Source: an uncultured Naasia sp.
GTDB taxonomy: Bacteria; Actinomycetota; Actinomycetes; Actinomycetales; Microbacteriaceae
Direction: 5' to 3'
Length of the DNA: 64,000 bases
NCBI GenBank assembly: GCA_913778905.1
Contig: CAJYYA010000006.1
Span: forward strand, 1-64,000
Position numbers and translations under genes: made by a program. The notes beneath the pieces were generated by a model, which saw nothing but the letters and a program-made list of their open reading frames with translations, was not told where the DNA came from and did not search any database. Shown piece by piece: positions 25,394-33,432 of the stretch (the stretch's first letter is position 1; every line of letters starts with the position of its first letter).

Positions 25394-25770
25394 CGGCGGT
25401 TGGCGGGAGTCCCGCCGGGTAGCAGGTGTCGGAAGTGCGAGACGACGGCGTAGCCGGCATCAGCCGCCCAGGACAGGGGCGGTAGGCGCATCAGCCATCC
25501 GATCAGGCGCCAGCCCGGGGCCGGCTGGTGGCGGAGCATCGCCGAGACGGCGTGTGCACCCGCGAACCGTTCGGCGCCGACCACGAGCTGGACCTTCCGT
25601 TCCGCCTCCGACCGCGTGAGTCCGTACCCCTCGAGGTGGGCGTGCTGAAGGGGGAGCATGAGCGGAGGGGCCGGCAGGTTGGCCGTCAGCCAGTCGACGG
25701 ACGCGGTGCAGAAGCTGCAGTCGCCGTCGAAGAGCAGCACGGGGAAGCCCTGCGAACCACCTGATGGCAT
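25390..25770 (-). CDS. Thiol-disulfide oxidoreductase DCC family protein (DUF393)
   Basis: 126 residues from ATG 25770; the longer open frame upstream is non-coding in character. The family signature is at residues 14-24: FDGDCSFCTAS with Cys18 and Cys21, an atypical thioredoxin-like CxxC. Later parts, LPLQHAHLEGYGLTRSEAER and AMLRHQPAPGWRLIGW, fit the DUF393 pattern. First gene of a two-gene operon with the CPBP protease. Redox partner unknown. Confidence 0.88.
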   Translation of the reverse strand: MPSGGSQGFPVLLFDGDCSFCTASVDWLTANLPAPPLMLPLQHAHLEGYGLTRSEAERKVQLVVGAERFAGAHAVSAMLRHQPAPGWRLIGWLMRLPPLSWAADAGYAVVSHFRHLLPGGTPANRR

Positions 25771-25978
25771 GCCTATCCGTCTCCTATGCAACAAAAGTGC
25801 GTATTCACGGCGGATCGTTGCGTAGACGCATCGATCGAGCCTCGATGATTTCCAGCGGGTAACGATATCGCCGCAGATTTGGGGTCTACCTGTACCCCGC
25901 CTAGGGTTTTCGTATTCGACGCCGGGGTACGACCATGTCCGTTCGGCGTTTTCTCTCTGCACACAGGAGGAATATCCA
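25771..25978. promoter_or_regulatory. Divergent control region before oppA
   Basis: 208 bp, noticeably less GC-rich than its surroundings. CGCCTAGGGTTTTCG near 25906-25920 offers a -10 box (TAGGGT) for the oppA transcript; GGAGGAATATCCA before GTG 25979 is a strong Shine-Dalgarno. No operator could be assigned. Confidence 0.5.
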
Positions 25979-27634
25979 GTGAATCTCAGGAAGCTCGGCC
26001 TCGCGGGTATCGCCCTCGCGGCCGCCGGCACGCTCGCCCTGTCGGGCTGCGCAGGCGGGGGTGGCAGCACGCCCTCGGCCGGAACCGGTGACACCAGCGC
26101 GATCATCCTGACCAACGGGTCGGAGCCGCAGAACCCGCTGATCCCCACCGCCACCAACGAGGTCGGCGGTGGCAAGATCCTCGACGCGATCTTCGCGGGC
26201 CTCGTCTCGTACGGCGCCGACGGATCGCCGGTCAACGACATGGCCGAGTCCATCGAGACGACCGACTCGCAGAACTACACCATCAAGGTGAAGCAGGGCG
26301 AGAAGTTCAGCAACGGCGAAGAGGTCAACGCCGACTCGTTCATCAACGCCTGGCAGGACGGCGCGCTGCTCAGCAACGGCCGCCTCAACTCCTACTTCTT
26401 CGAGGACATCGAGGGCTTCAGCTACGACGTCGACAGCCCGCTGACGGGCCTGGCGAAGGTCGACGACTACACCTTCACCGTCGCGCTGTCGAAGCCGCGT
26501 TCGGACTTCCCGCTCGCCCTCGGCTACTCGGCGTACTACCCGCTGCCTGCCGCGGCGTTCGAGAACGGCAAGGTCACCGACGCGTTCGGCGAGAACCCCA
26601 TCGGAAACGGCCCGTACAAGCTGGCCTCCGAGGGTGCTTGGCAGCACAACGTCAAGATCGACCTGGTCACAAACCCCGACTACAACGGTGTCCGCAAGGC
26701 TCAGAACGGCGGTCTCACGATCACGTTCTACGCCACCGGTGACGCCGCCTACGCGGACCTCCTCGCGGGCAATGTCGACGTGATCGACCAGATCCCGGAC
26801 GCGAACTACGCCACGTTCGAGACCGACCTCGAGGGTCGGGCCATCAACCAGCCGGCCGCCGTGTTCCAGTCGTTCACGATCCCGTCCGACGCGTCGGCCT
26901 ACTCCGACCCGTCCGCGTTCCAGCACTGGGTCGGTGAAGAGGGCAAGCTGCGTCGCCAGGCCCTCTCGATGGCGATCAACCGCGAGCAGATCACGGACGT
27001 GATCTTCGAGGGAACCCGCACCCCGGCCAAGGACTTCACCTCGCCGACCATCGCGGGTTGGAGCGACAGCCTGAAGGGCGAGAGCGTCCTCGAGTACAAC
27101 CCCGACGAGGCGAAGAAGCTGTGGGCCCAGGCCGACGCGATCTCGCCGTTCACCGGCTCCTTCCAGATCAGCTACAACGCTGACGGTGGGCACCAGGGCT
27201 GGGTCGACGCGGTCACCAACAGCGTCTCGAACACGCTCGGCATCCAGGCCAGCGGCAACCCGATCCCGACCTTCGCCGAGGCTCGCACGCAGATCACCGG
27301 CAAGACCATCAAGACGGCGTTCCGTACCGGATGGCAGGCCGACTACCCGAGCCTCTTCAACTTCCTCGGCCCGCTGTACGCGACCAACGCGTCCTCCAAC
27401 GACGGCGAGTACTCGAACCCCGCGTTCGACTCGCTGCTCAACGAGGGTGCCGCGACCGCCGACCTGGGTGCGGCGAACGAGAAGTTCCAGGAAGCGCAGG
27501 AGATCCTCCTCCAGGACCTCCCGGCGATCCCGCTGTGGTATTCCAACGTGACCGGCGGCTACGCGGCCGGCGTGAACAACGTCCAGTTCGGATGGAACTC
27601 CGTCCCGCTGTACTACGAGATCACCAAGGGCTGA
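25979..27634 (+). CDS. oppA: Oligopeptide ABC transporter substrate-binding lipoprotein
   Basis: 551 residues from GTG 25979, with GGAGG 8 nt upstream. Lipoprotein signal peptide ending LALSGC, lipidated Cys24, then a Gly/Ser-rich linker. SBP family 5 (OppA/DppA) features: EPQNPLIPTATNEVGGGKIL, FSNGEEVNADSFINAW, GNGPYKL, LRRQALSMAINREQI and AIPLWY. It captures extracellular peptides (or related solutes) and delivers them to OppBC. First gene of an opp operon; a strong hairpin follows it. Peptide specificity is inference from the family. Confidence 0.93.
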   Translation: MNLRKLGLAGIALAAAGTLALSGCAGGGGSTPSAGTGDTSAIILTNGSEPQNPLIPTATNEVGGGKILDAIFAGLVSYGADGSPVNDMAESIETTDSQNYTIKVKQGEKFSNGEEVNADSFINAWQDGALLSNGRLNSYFFEDIEGFSYDVDSPLTGLAKVDDYTFTVALSKPRSDFPLALGYSAYYPLPAAAFENGKVTDAFGENPIGNGPYKLASEGAWQHNVKIDLVTNPDYNGVRKAQNGGLTITFYATGDAAYADLLAGNVDVIDQIPDANYATFETDLEGRAINQPAAVFQSFTIPSDASAYSDPSAFQHWVGEEGKLRRQALSMAINREQITDVIFEGTRTPAKDFTSPTIAGWSDSLKGESVLEYNPDEAKKLWAQADAISPFTGSFQISYNADGGHQGWVDAVTNSVSNTLGIQASGNPIPTFAEARTQITGKTIKTAFRTGWQADYPSLFNFLGPLYATNASSNDGEYSNPAFDSLLNEGAATADLGAANEKFQEAQEILLQDLPAIPLWYSNVTGGYAAGVNNVQFGWNSVPLYYEITKG

Positions 27635-27659
27635 TAACGCTCTTTCGTTGATCGTCCCT

Positions 27660-27693
27660 GGATGGGGCGGTGGCGCTCGCCACCGCCCCATCC
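27660..27693 (+). terminator. Intercistronic hairpin between oppA and oppB
   Basis: Perfect arms GGATGGGGCGGTGGCG and CGCCACCGCCCCATCC with almost no loop and no T-run. Typical of a partial terminator or 3' stabiliser that makes the binding protein more abundant than the permease. Confidence 0.75.
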
Positions 27694-27817
27694 TTGTGGC
27701 CGCAGTCGGCCACGCGCGGCTCATGACAGAGCCGCGTCTCCCGCGAGGCACTACCCCAACGAGATCAAGGTAGATTCACTTTTCATGCCGTTCTTCGACG
27801 AGAGCCGCAGCTGAGCC

Positions 27818-28747
27818 GTGCTGTATTACATCGGCAGGCGCCTGCTCCAAGCCATCCCCGTGCTCCTGGGCACGACGTTCATCATCTATTTCATGGTGTT
27901 CGCCATGCCGGGGGACCCCCTCCTCGGACTGTTCGGCGACAAGGCGCCGAACCCGGCGCTGCTGGCGCGACTGCAAGAGCAGTACGCGCTCGATCAGCCC
28001 TTCTTCGTCCAGTACCTGAACTACCTCGGCAACCTGGTGCAGGGCAACTTCGGCATCTCGTTCTCGGGCCAGCCCGTCAATGACATCCTGGCCCGCACGT
28101 TCCCCGTCACTCTGAAGCTCGCCGTCATCGCGATCTTCATCGAGATGGTCCTGGCCCTCACCATCGGCCTCATCTCGGGCCTGCGCAAGGGCGGGATCTT
28201 CGACGCGACCGCCCTCGTGGTGAGCCTGCTGCTCATCTCGGTGCCGATCTTCGTGCTCTGCTTCGTCGGCCAGTTCTTCTTCGCCGTCCAGCTCGGCTGG
28301 TTCTCGCCGACGGTGGGCTCGGACACCTCCTTCGGCAAGCTGCTGCTCCCGGCCATCGTGCTGTCGCTGTTCGTCGTCGCGACCGCGATCCGGCTCACGC
28401 GCGCATCGGTCATCGAGACCGCGAACGCCGACTTCGTGCGCACCGCCTACAGCAAGGGCCTGTCGCGTCGCCGCGTCGTCCCCGTGCACATCCTCCGCAA
28501 CTCGCTCATCCCCGTCACGACCCAGCTGGGCGCCGACTTCGGCCTCCTCATCGTGGGTGCGACGGTGACCGAGGGCATCTTCAATGTGCCCGGTGTCGGC
28601 AACACGCTCTACCAGGCGGTCATCCGCGGTGAGCGTCCCACGGTCGTCTCGTTCGTCACGGTCATGGTGCTTCTGTACCTGGTCGTGAACATCCTGATCG
28701 ACCTCCTCTACGCAGTACTCGACCCGAGGATCCGCTATGTCAAGTGA
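27818..28747 (+). CDS. oppB: Peptide ABC transporter permease OppB
   Basis: 309 residues from GTG 27818. Family features: LYYIGRRLLQAIPVLLGTTF at the N-terminus, about six membrane segments, LLLPAIVLSLFVVATAIRLT and the EAA loop YSKGLSRRRVVPVHILRNSL that contacts the ATPase. Forms the channel with OppC. Its end overlaps oppC by 11 bp. Confidence 0.95.
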   Translation: MLYYIGRRLLQAIPVLLGTTFIIYFMVFAMPGDPLLGLFGDKAPNPALLARLQEQYALDQPFFVQYLNYLGNLVQGNFGISFSGQPVNDILARTFPVTLKLAVIAIFIEMVLALTIGLISGLRKGGIFDATALVVSLLLISVPIFVLCFVGQFFFAVQLGWFSPTVGSDTSFGKLLLPAIVLSLFVVATAIRLTRASVIETANADFVRTAYSKGLSRRRVVPVHILRNSLIPVTTQLGADFGLLIVGATVTEGIFNVPGVGNTLYQAVIRGERPTVVSFVTVMVLLYLVVNILIDLLYAVLDPRIRYVK

Positions 28748-29705
28748 CATGACCGGAGCCGGTGCGACGCGCTCCGCCTCCCACTTCGTCGCCTCCGTCG
28801 AGGACGCACCGATCGACTCGGTCGATGCGGTCAAGCTCGATGAGAAGCCCAGCAACCTGTGGATCGACGCCTGGCGCGATCTGCGTACCCGCCCCATGTT
28901 CTGGATCTCGCTCGGCCTGATCCTGCTCATCCTGACGGTCGCGCTGCTGCCGACTCTCTTCACGCAGACCGATCCGCGTGCCTGCGACCTGGCGAACAGC
29001 CTCGCAGGGCCCGGCCCCGGCGCCCCCCTGGGATACACGAAGCAGGGTTGCGACATCTACTCGCGGATCATCGACGGCACGTCGACCTCGCTGTCGGTGG
29101 GCCTCATCGTGATCCTGCTCACGACGGTCACCGGTGTGCTCTTCGGTGCGCTCGCAGGCTTCTTCGGCGGCTTCGTCGACACCGTGTTCATGCGTCTCGG
29201 CGACATCTTCTTCTCGATCCCCTACATCCTGGCCGCCGTGGTCATCATGTCGGTGTTCTCGGAGAACCGGAACATCGTCGTCATCGCTCTCGCGATCGGT
29301 GTGTTCGCGTGGCCGACGACAGCTCGCGTGCTCCGCAGCGAGGTGCTGCGGGTCAAGAACGCGGACTACATCATGGCCGCCGAGGCGACCGGACTCTCGA
29401 AGATGGGCATCCTGCTGAAGCACGTGCTACCCAACTCGATCGCCCCCGTCATCGTCGTGACGACCCTGTCGCTCGGCGCGGCCATCACGGCCGAAGCGAC
29501 CCTGTCGTTCCTGGGTGTGGGGCTGCCCCCGCAGGACTACATGTCGTGGGGTAACGAGATCAGCGCCGCCCAGCGCGATCTCCGCACCGATCCGCAGACG
29601 CTCATCTACCCGTCGATCGCGCTGACCCTCACCGTGCTGAGCTTCATCCTGCTCGGCGAGGCCCTGCGCGACGCACTCGACCCGAAGGCGAGGGCCCTCC
29701 GTTGA
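28737..29705 (+). CDS. oppC: Peptide ABC transporter permease OppC
   Basis: 322 residues from ATG 28737. A polar cytoplasmic N-terminus of about 40 residues (longer than in E. coli OppC), then PMFWISLGLILLILTVALLP, the conserved LGYTKQGCDIYSRIIDGTST, and the EAA loop AAEATGLSKMGILLKHVLPN. Partner of OppB in the membrane channel. TTGA overlap with the ATPase gene. Confidence 0.95.
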   Translation: MSSDMTGAGATRSASHFVASVEDAPIDSVDAVKLDEKPSNLWIDAWRDLRTRPMFWISLGLILLILTVALLPTLFTQTDPRACDLANSLAGPGPGAPLGYTKQGCDIYSRIIDGTSTSLSVGLIVILLTTVTGVLFGALAGFFGGFVDTVFMRLGDIFFSIPYILAAVVIMSVFSENRNIVVIALAIGVFAWPTTARVLRSEVLRVKNADYIMAAEATGLSKMGILLKHVLPNSIAPVIVVTTLSLGAAITAEATLSFLGVGLPPQDYMSWGNEISAAQRDLRTDPQTLIYPSIALTLTVLSFILLGEALRDALDPKARALR

Positions 29706-31441
29706 GCGGCACGACAGCGGCGCAGACCGCGAAGCACCTGCTCGAGATCAAGGGTCTCGAGGTCGGCTTCAAGACGCAGAACGGCGTGGTCAAGGCGCTC
29801 AAGGGCGTGGACTTCACCATCGACGCCGGCGAGACGGTCGCGATCGTCGGAGAGTCGGGTTCCGGCAAGTCGACGACTGCTGCGGCGATCATCAACCTGC
29901 TCCCCGGCTCGGGGCAGATCCTCGCGGGCGAGGTGCTCTTCGAGGGCAAGGACCTCGCCAAGGCCTCTCGTAAGGAGCTCGAGGACATCCGCGGCAAGCG
30001 GATCGGCTACGTCCCTCAGGACCCGATGTCGAACCTCAACCCCGTGTGGAGCGTCGGCTTCCAGGTGGAGGAGACGGTCAAGGCGAACGGGCTCGCAGCC
30101 GGCCGCAAGGCGGTCCATGCGAAGGCCGTCGAAGTCCTCGAGAACGCCGGTCTGCCGGATCCGGGCAAGCGCATGCGCCAGTACCCGCATCAGTTCTCGG
30201 GCGGTATGCGCCAGCGTGTGCTGATCGGCATCGGCCTCGCGTCGAAGCCCCGTCTGCTCATCGCGGACGAGCCGACCTCGGCGCTCGACGTGACCGTGCA
30301 GCGTCGGATCTTGGACCACCTCGACACACTGACGCGCGACGACGGAACGGCGCTGCTCTTCATCACGCACGACCTGGGTCTCGCGGCGGAGCGCGCCGAG
30401 AAGCTCATCGTCATGTACAAGGGCAGGATCGTCGAGGCGGGTCCGTCGCTCGAGATCCTGCAGAATCCGCTGCACCCCTACACGCAGCGCCTCATCGCGG
30501 CGGCCCCGAGCCTCGCCTCGCGTCGCATCCAATCGTCGTCCGAACACCTGGGTTCGATCCACCACCGCGTGGACGACGCCGCTTCCAGCGTCGACCTGAT
30601 CGATGCGGCCGAGCTTCGCGTCGAGCACGTCGCGACCGCCGCCGCCGGCCCGGCCATCGAGGTCGACGGGCTCACGAAGGTGTTCAAGCTCCGTACCGGT
30701 GGCCTGAAGACGGAGGACTTCACCGCGGTCGACAACGTGTCCTTCCAGGTGCCGAAGGGCACCACCCTCGCCCTCGTGGGTGAGTCGGGGTCCGGCAAGT
30801 CGACCGTCGCGAAACTGCTCCTCGGTCTCGAGAAGGCCACGTCGGGCGCGATCACGATCGACGGTCGCCGTTCGGAGAAGCTCGCCGGCAAGGAGCTTCT
30901 CGCTCTGCGCCGGTCGATGCAGCCGGTGTTCCAGGACCCTTACGGATCGCTCGACCCGCTGGTGAACATCGGAGCGACGATCTCGGAGCCCATGCGGGTG
31001 CACAGTGTGGGCGACCGCACGTCCCGCCGAGAGCGCGTCTTCGAGCTGCTCGACCAGGTCGCGCTTCCGAAGGCGATCGCGGGCCGCTACCCGAACGAGC
31101 TCTCGGGTGGTCAGCGCCAGCGCGTCGCCATCGCGCGGGCTCTCGCGCTCAAGCCCGACATCGTCGTGCTCGACGAGGCGGTGTCGGCGCTCGACGTGCT
31201 GGTGCAGGCGCAGATCCTCAAGCTCCTCGCGGATCTGCAAGGCGAGTTGGGCCTCACCTATCTCTTCATCACGCACGACCTCGCCGTGGTGCGTGTGATC
31301 GCGGACAACGTCGCGGTCATGCAGAAGGGACGCATCGTCGAGCAGGCCACGACCGACGAGGTGTTCGATTCCCCATCGCAGCAGTACACGCGCGAGCTGT
31401 TGGACGCGATCCCGGGAGCCGGGATCAAGATGGGCCTCTGA
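29702..31441 (+). CDS. oppD: Fused peptide ABC transporter ATPase (OppD-OppF)
   Basis: 579 residues from TTG 29702 (TTGA overlap). Two complete ABC ATPase modules in one chain. Module 1: Walker A GESGSGKST at 50-58, signature FSGGMRQRV near 165, Walker B LLIADEPTSALD. Module 2: Walker A GESGSGKST at 360-368, signature LSGGQRQRV near 467, Walker B IVVLDEAVSALD (Glu retained but Pro-Thr replaced by Ala-Val). OppD and OppF are separate in E. coli; the fusion is frequent in actinobacteria. Powers import by OppBC. Confidence 0.95.
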   Translation: MSGTTAAQTAKHLLEIKGLEVGFKTQNGVVKALKGVDFTIDAGETVAIVGESGSGKSTTAAAIINLLPGSGQILAGEVLFEGKDLAKASRKELEDIRGKRIGYVPQDPMSNLNPVWSVGFQVEETVKANGLAAGRKAVHAKAVEVLENAGLPDPGKRMRQYPHQFSGGMRQRVLIGIGLASKPRLLIADEPTSALDVTVQRRILDHLDTLTRDDGTALLFITHDLGLAAERAEKLIVMYKGRIVEAGPSLEILQNPLHPYTQRLIAAAPSLASRRIQSSSEHLGSIHHRVDDAASSVDLIDAAELRVEHVATAAAGPAIEVDGLTKVFKLRTGGLKTEDFTAVDNVSFQVPKGTTLALVGESGSGKSTVAKLLLGLEKATSGAITIDGRRSEKLAGKELLALRRSMQPVFQDPYGSLDPLVNIGATISEPMRVHSVGDRTSRRERVFELLDQVALPKAIAGRYPNELSGGQRQRVAIARALALKPDIVVLDEAVSALDVLVQAQILKLLADLQGELGLTYLFITHDLAVVRVIADNVAVMQKGRIVEQATTDEVFDSPSQQYTRELLDAIPGAGIKMGL

Positions 31442-31454
31442 CCCGAACCAGGAC

Positions 31455-31489
31455 ACGAAGGGCGTCACCCGTGGGGTGGCGCCCTTCGT
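31455..31489 (+). terminator. Terminator after the opp operon
   Basis: Arms ACGAAGGGCGTCACCC and GGGTGGCGCCCTTCGT with one G-T pair and a 3-nt loop, followed by CGTTG rather than a T-run. Confidence 0.75.
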
Positions 31490-31533
31490 CGTTGCGGCGA
31501 CCGCTGAGTCGACGAAGAAACTTCACGAAGATG

Positions 31534-31563
31534 TTGCTTTGTGTTGTTTCACCTGTGTATGGT
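31534..31563 (+). promoter_or_regulatory. Promoter of the fructose operon
   Basis: -35 TTGCTT (31534-31539), 18-nt spacer, -10 TATGGT (31558-31563). GTGTTGTTTCACC overlaps the spacer and GAAGAAACTTCACGAAG lies just upstream; the shared TTTCAC / GAAAC words could be FruR (DeoR-type) sites. Operator assignment is inference. Confidence 0.6.
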
Positions 31564-31596
31564 TCTGCTGTTCTTCGAAGTCAAAGGTGACCACTC

Positions 31597-32385
31597 ATGT
31601 ACGCACCAGAACGGCAGGCAGCCATCACTGCCGCCATCGCCAGCGCAGGGCGCGCCTCCGTGGCGGATCTCGCCCAGCATTTCGACGTCACACCCGAGAC
31701 GATCCGACGCGACTTCGACCTGCTCGAGCGTGCAGGCCTCCTGCGTCGAGTGCACGGCGGCGCGGTCGCTCCCGGCCGCGCCAGCGCGGTCGAGCGGACG
31801 GTGTCGCAGCGCACCGACGTGGCGGCCGACGCGAAGCGGCGCATCGCGACGGCGGCGCTGCGCTTCGTCCCCACCGCGGCGGATACGGCCATCGTCCTCG
31901 ACGCCGGAACGACGGTCGGTGCCCTCGCCGCCCTGCTCGTGCAGTGGCAGGGGGAGCGCATGGGCGACGCCCTGCCGGTCATCACCCACTCCATCACCGC
32001 CGCCGCCACGCTGCTTGCGGCAGAGAACATCGATCTGCACGTTCTGGGCGGCCGAGTGCGTGGGGTCACCGGTGCCGCTGTCGGTCCCGCGGCCCTCGGG
32101 CAGCTCGATCGCTTCCGACCGGATGTCGCGTTCATCGGGACGAACGCCCTCTCGGTCGACGGCGGTCTGACCACGCCCGACGAATACGAGGCGGCGGTGA
32201 AGTCGGCCGTGGTGCGCCGCTCCGCCCGTGTGATCGTCCTCGCCGATTCGGCGAAGTTCGGTCTCGACAATCTCGTCGTCTTCGCCGACCTCGGCGACGT
32301 CGACGTCCTGATCACCGACGCCTCTCCGGATGCGGAACTGGCGTCGGCGCTCGACGAAGCGGGAGTGGAGGTGGTGGTCGCGTGA
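31597..32385 (+). CDS. fruR: DeoR-family regulator of the fructose operon
   Basis: 262 residues from ATG 31597 (AAAGGTG upstream). N-terminal DeoR HTH ERQAAITAAIASAGRASVAD ... TPETIRRDFDLLERAGLLRR, then the sugar-phosphate sensor domain with ERTVSQRTDVAADAKRRIA, VLDAGTTVGALAALL, FIGTNALSVDGGLTTPDEYE and ADSAKFG. Genes next to fruK and fruA encode repressors relieved by fructose-1-phosphate or related esters. GTGA overlap with fruK implies autoregulation together with the operon. Confidence 0.92.
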   Translation: MYAPERQAAITAAIASAGRASVADLAQHFDVTPETIRRDFDLLERAGLLRRVHGGAVAPGRASAVERTVSQRTDVAADAKRRIATAALRFVPTAADTAIVLDAGTTVGALAALLVQWQGERMGDALPVITHSITAAATLLAAENIDLHVLGGRVRGVTGAAVGPAALGQLDRFRPDVAFIGTNALSVDGGLTTPDEYEAAVKSAVVRRSARVIVLADSAKFGLDNLVVFADLGDVDVLITDASPDAELASALDEAGVEVVVA

Positions 32386-33353
32386 TCGTCACCGTCACCC
32401 CCAATCCGTCGCTCGACCGCACGATCGAGCTCCCGGGCGAGCTCGTCCGCGGCGCCGTGCTGCGCGCCCGCGCCTCGTCCGCCGTTCCCGCGGGCAAGGG
32501 CATCAACGTGAGTCTCGCCGTAGACGCCTTCGGCGCCGAGACGCTCGCCGTCCTACCCGGCGCAGCGGACGATCCGCTCGTGGTCGCGCTAGCCGCTCGG
32601 GGCTTGCGCATGCATGCGGAGCCCATCGGTGGCGCGCTTCGTTCGAACGTCACGATCACCGAGCCCGACGGCGTGACCACCAAGGTCAACGAGCCGGGGC
32701 CGGAGCTGTCGGCGGACGAGGTCGCGGGCTTCACCGCTGCCATCGACGCTCAGGCCGATAGCGCGGACTGGCTCGCGCTGTGCGGATCGCTGCCCCCTGG
32801 GCTCGACACCGACTTCTACGCCCAGGTCGTCGAATCGCTGGGGGAGAAGCGTCCGCGCATCGCCCTCGACAGCTCCGGTGCACCGGCGCAGGGCGCCATC
32901 GGCCGCGTCGAGATCGATCTCATCAAGCCGAACGCCGAGGAGCTCCTCGAACTGCTCGGCGAGTCAGGCGACGCCGACGCGCTCGAAGCGGATCCGGGAA
33001 CCGCGGCCGCGCTGGCCTGCCGTCTGCTCGACCGCGGCGTCTCCGCCGTCCTCTGCACCCTCGGCTCCCGCGGAGCGATCCTCGTCACCAAGCACGGCGG
33101 CTGGGTCGCCTCCGCTCCGCGCATCGAGGCTCGCAGCACAGTGGGAGCGGGGGACTCGTCTCTCGCCGGTTATCTCCTCGCCGACGCTGCCGGGATGAGC
33201 CCCGCCGAGTGCCTCCGCCGCGCCATCGCCCACGGATCCGCCGCAGCCGAGCAACCCGGGAGCACCATGCCGGGCCGTGCGGATGTCGAGCGTCTCCTTC
33301 CCCTCATCTCCGTCAGTGAGCTCGACCTCATCGACGGCCAGGCGTTCGCCTGA
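32382..33353 (+). CDS. fruK: 1-phosphofructokinase
   Basis: 323 residues from GTG 32382. PfkB family: starts IVTVTPNPSLDRTIELPG, substrate-binding VPAGKGINVSLAVDAFG, DLIKPNAEELLELLG, and the catalytic GAGDSSLAGYLLAD with Asp258. Converts fructose-1-phosphate, produced by FruA, to fructose-1,6-bisphosphate with ATP. Second gene of fruR-fruK-fruA-ptsH. Confidence 0.95.
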   Translation: MIVTVTPNPSLDRTIELPGELVRGAVLRARASSAVPAGKGINVSLAVDAFGAETLAVLPGAADDPLVVALAARGLRMHAEPIGGALRSNVTITEPDGVTTKVNEPGPELSADEVAGFTAAIDAQADSADWLALCGSLPPGLDTDFYAQVVESLGEKRPRIALDSSGAPAQGAIGRVEIDLIKPNAEELLELLGESGDADALEADPGTAAALACRLLDRGVSAVLCTLGSRGAILVTKHGGWVASAPRIEARSTVGAGDSSLAGYLLADAAGMSPAECLRRAIAHGSAAAEQPGSTMPGRADVERLLPLISVSELDLIDGQAFA

Positions 33354-33432
33354 TCCCGCCTCACCTCGCTTCACCCACGACCCCAACACCACGACCCGCG
33401 CACTGCAGCCGGGAGCTGAAAGGAAGCCACTC

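Noticed and set aside
24237-25460. 407-codon frame overlapping the CPBP and DUF559 genes
   Set aside because: Out of frame with both; composition is Arg/His/Pro-rich and it crosses a palindromic element.
25901-27751. 616-codon frame antisense to oppA
   Set aside because: Shadow of the binding-protein gene; repetitive Arg/Val/Glu/Gly sequence and no start signal.
28021-28443. 140-codon antisense frame in oppB
   Set aside because: Shadow of conserved permease sequence.
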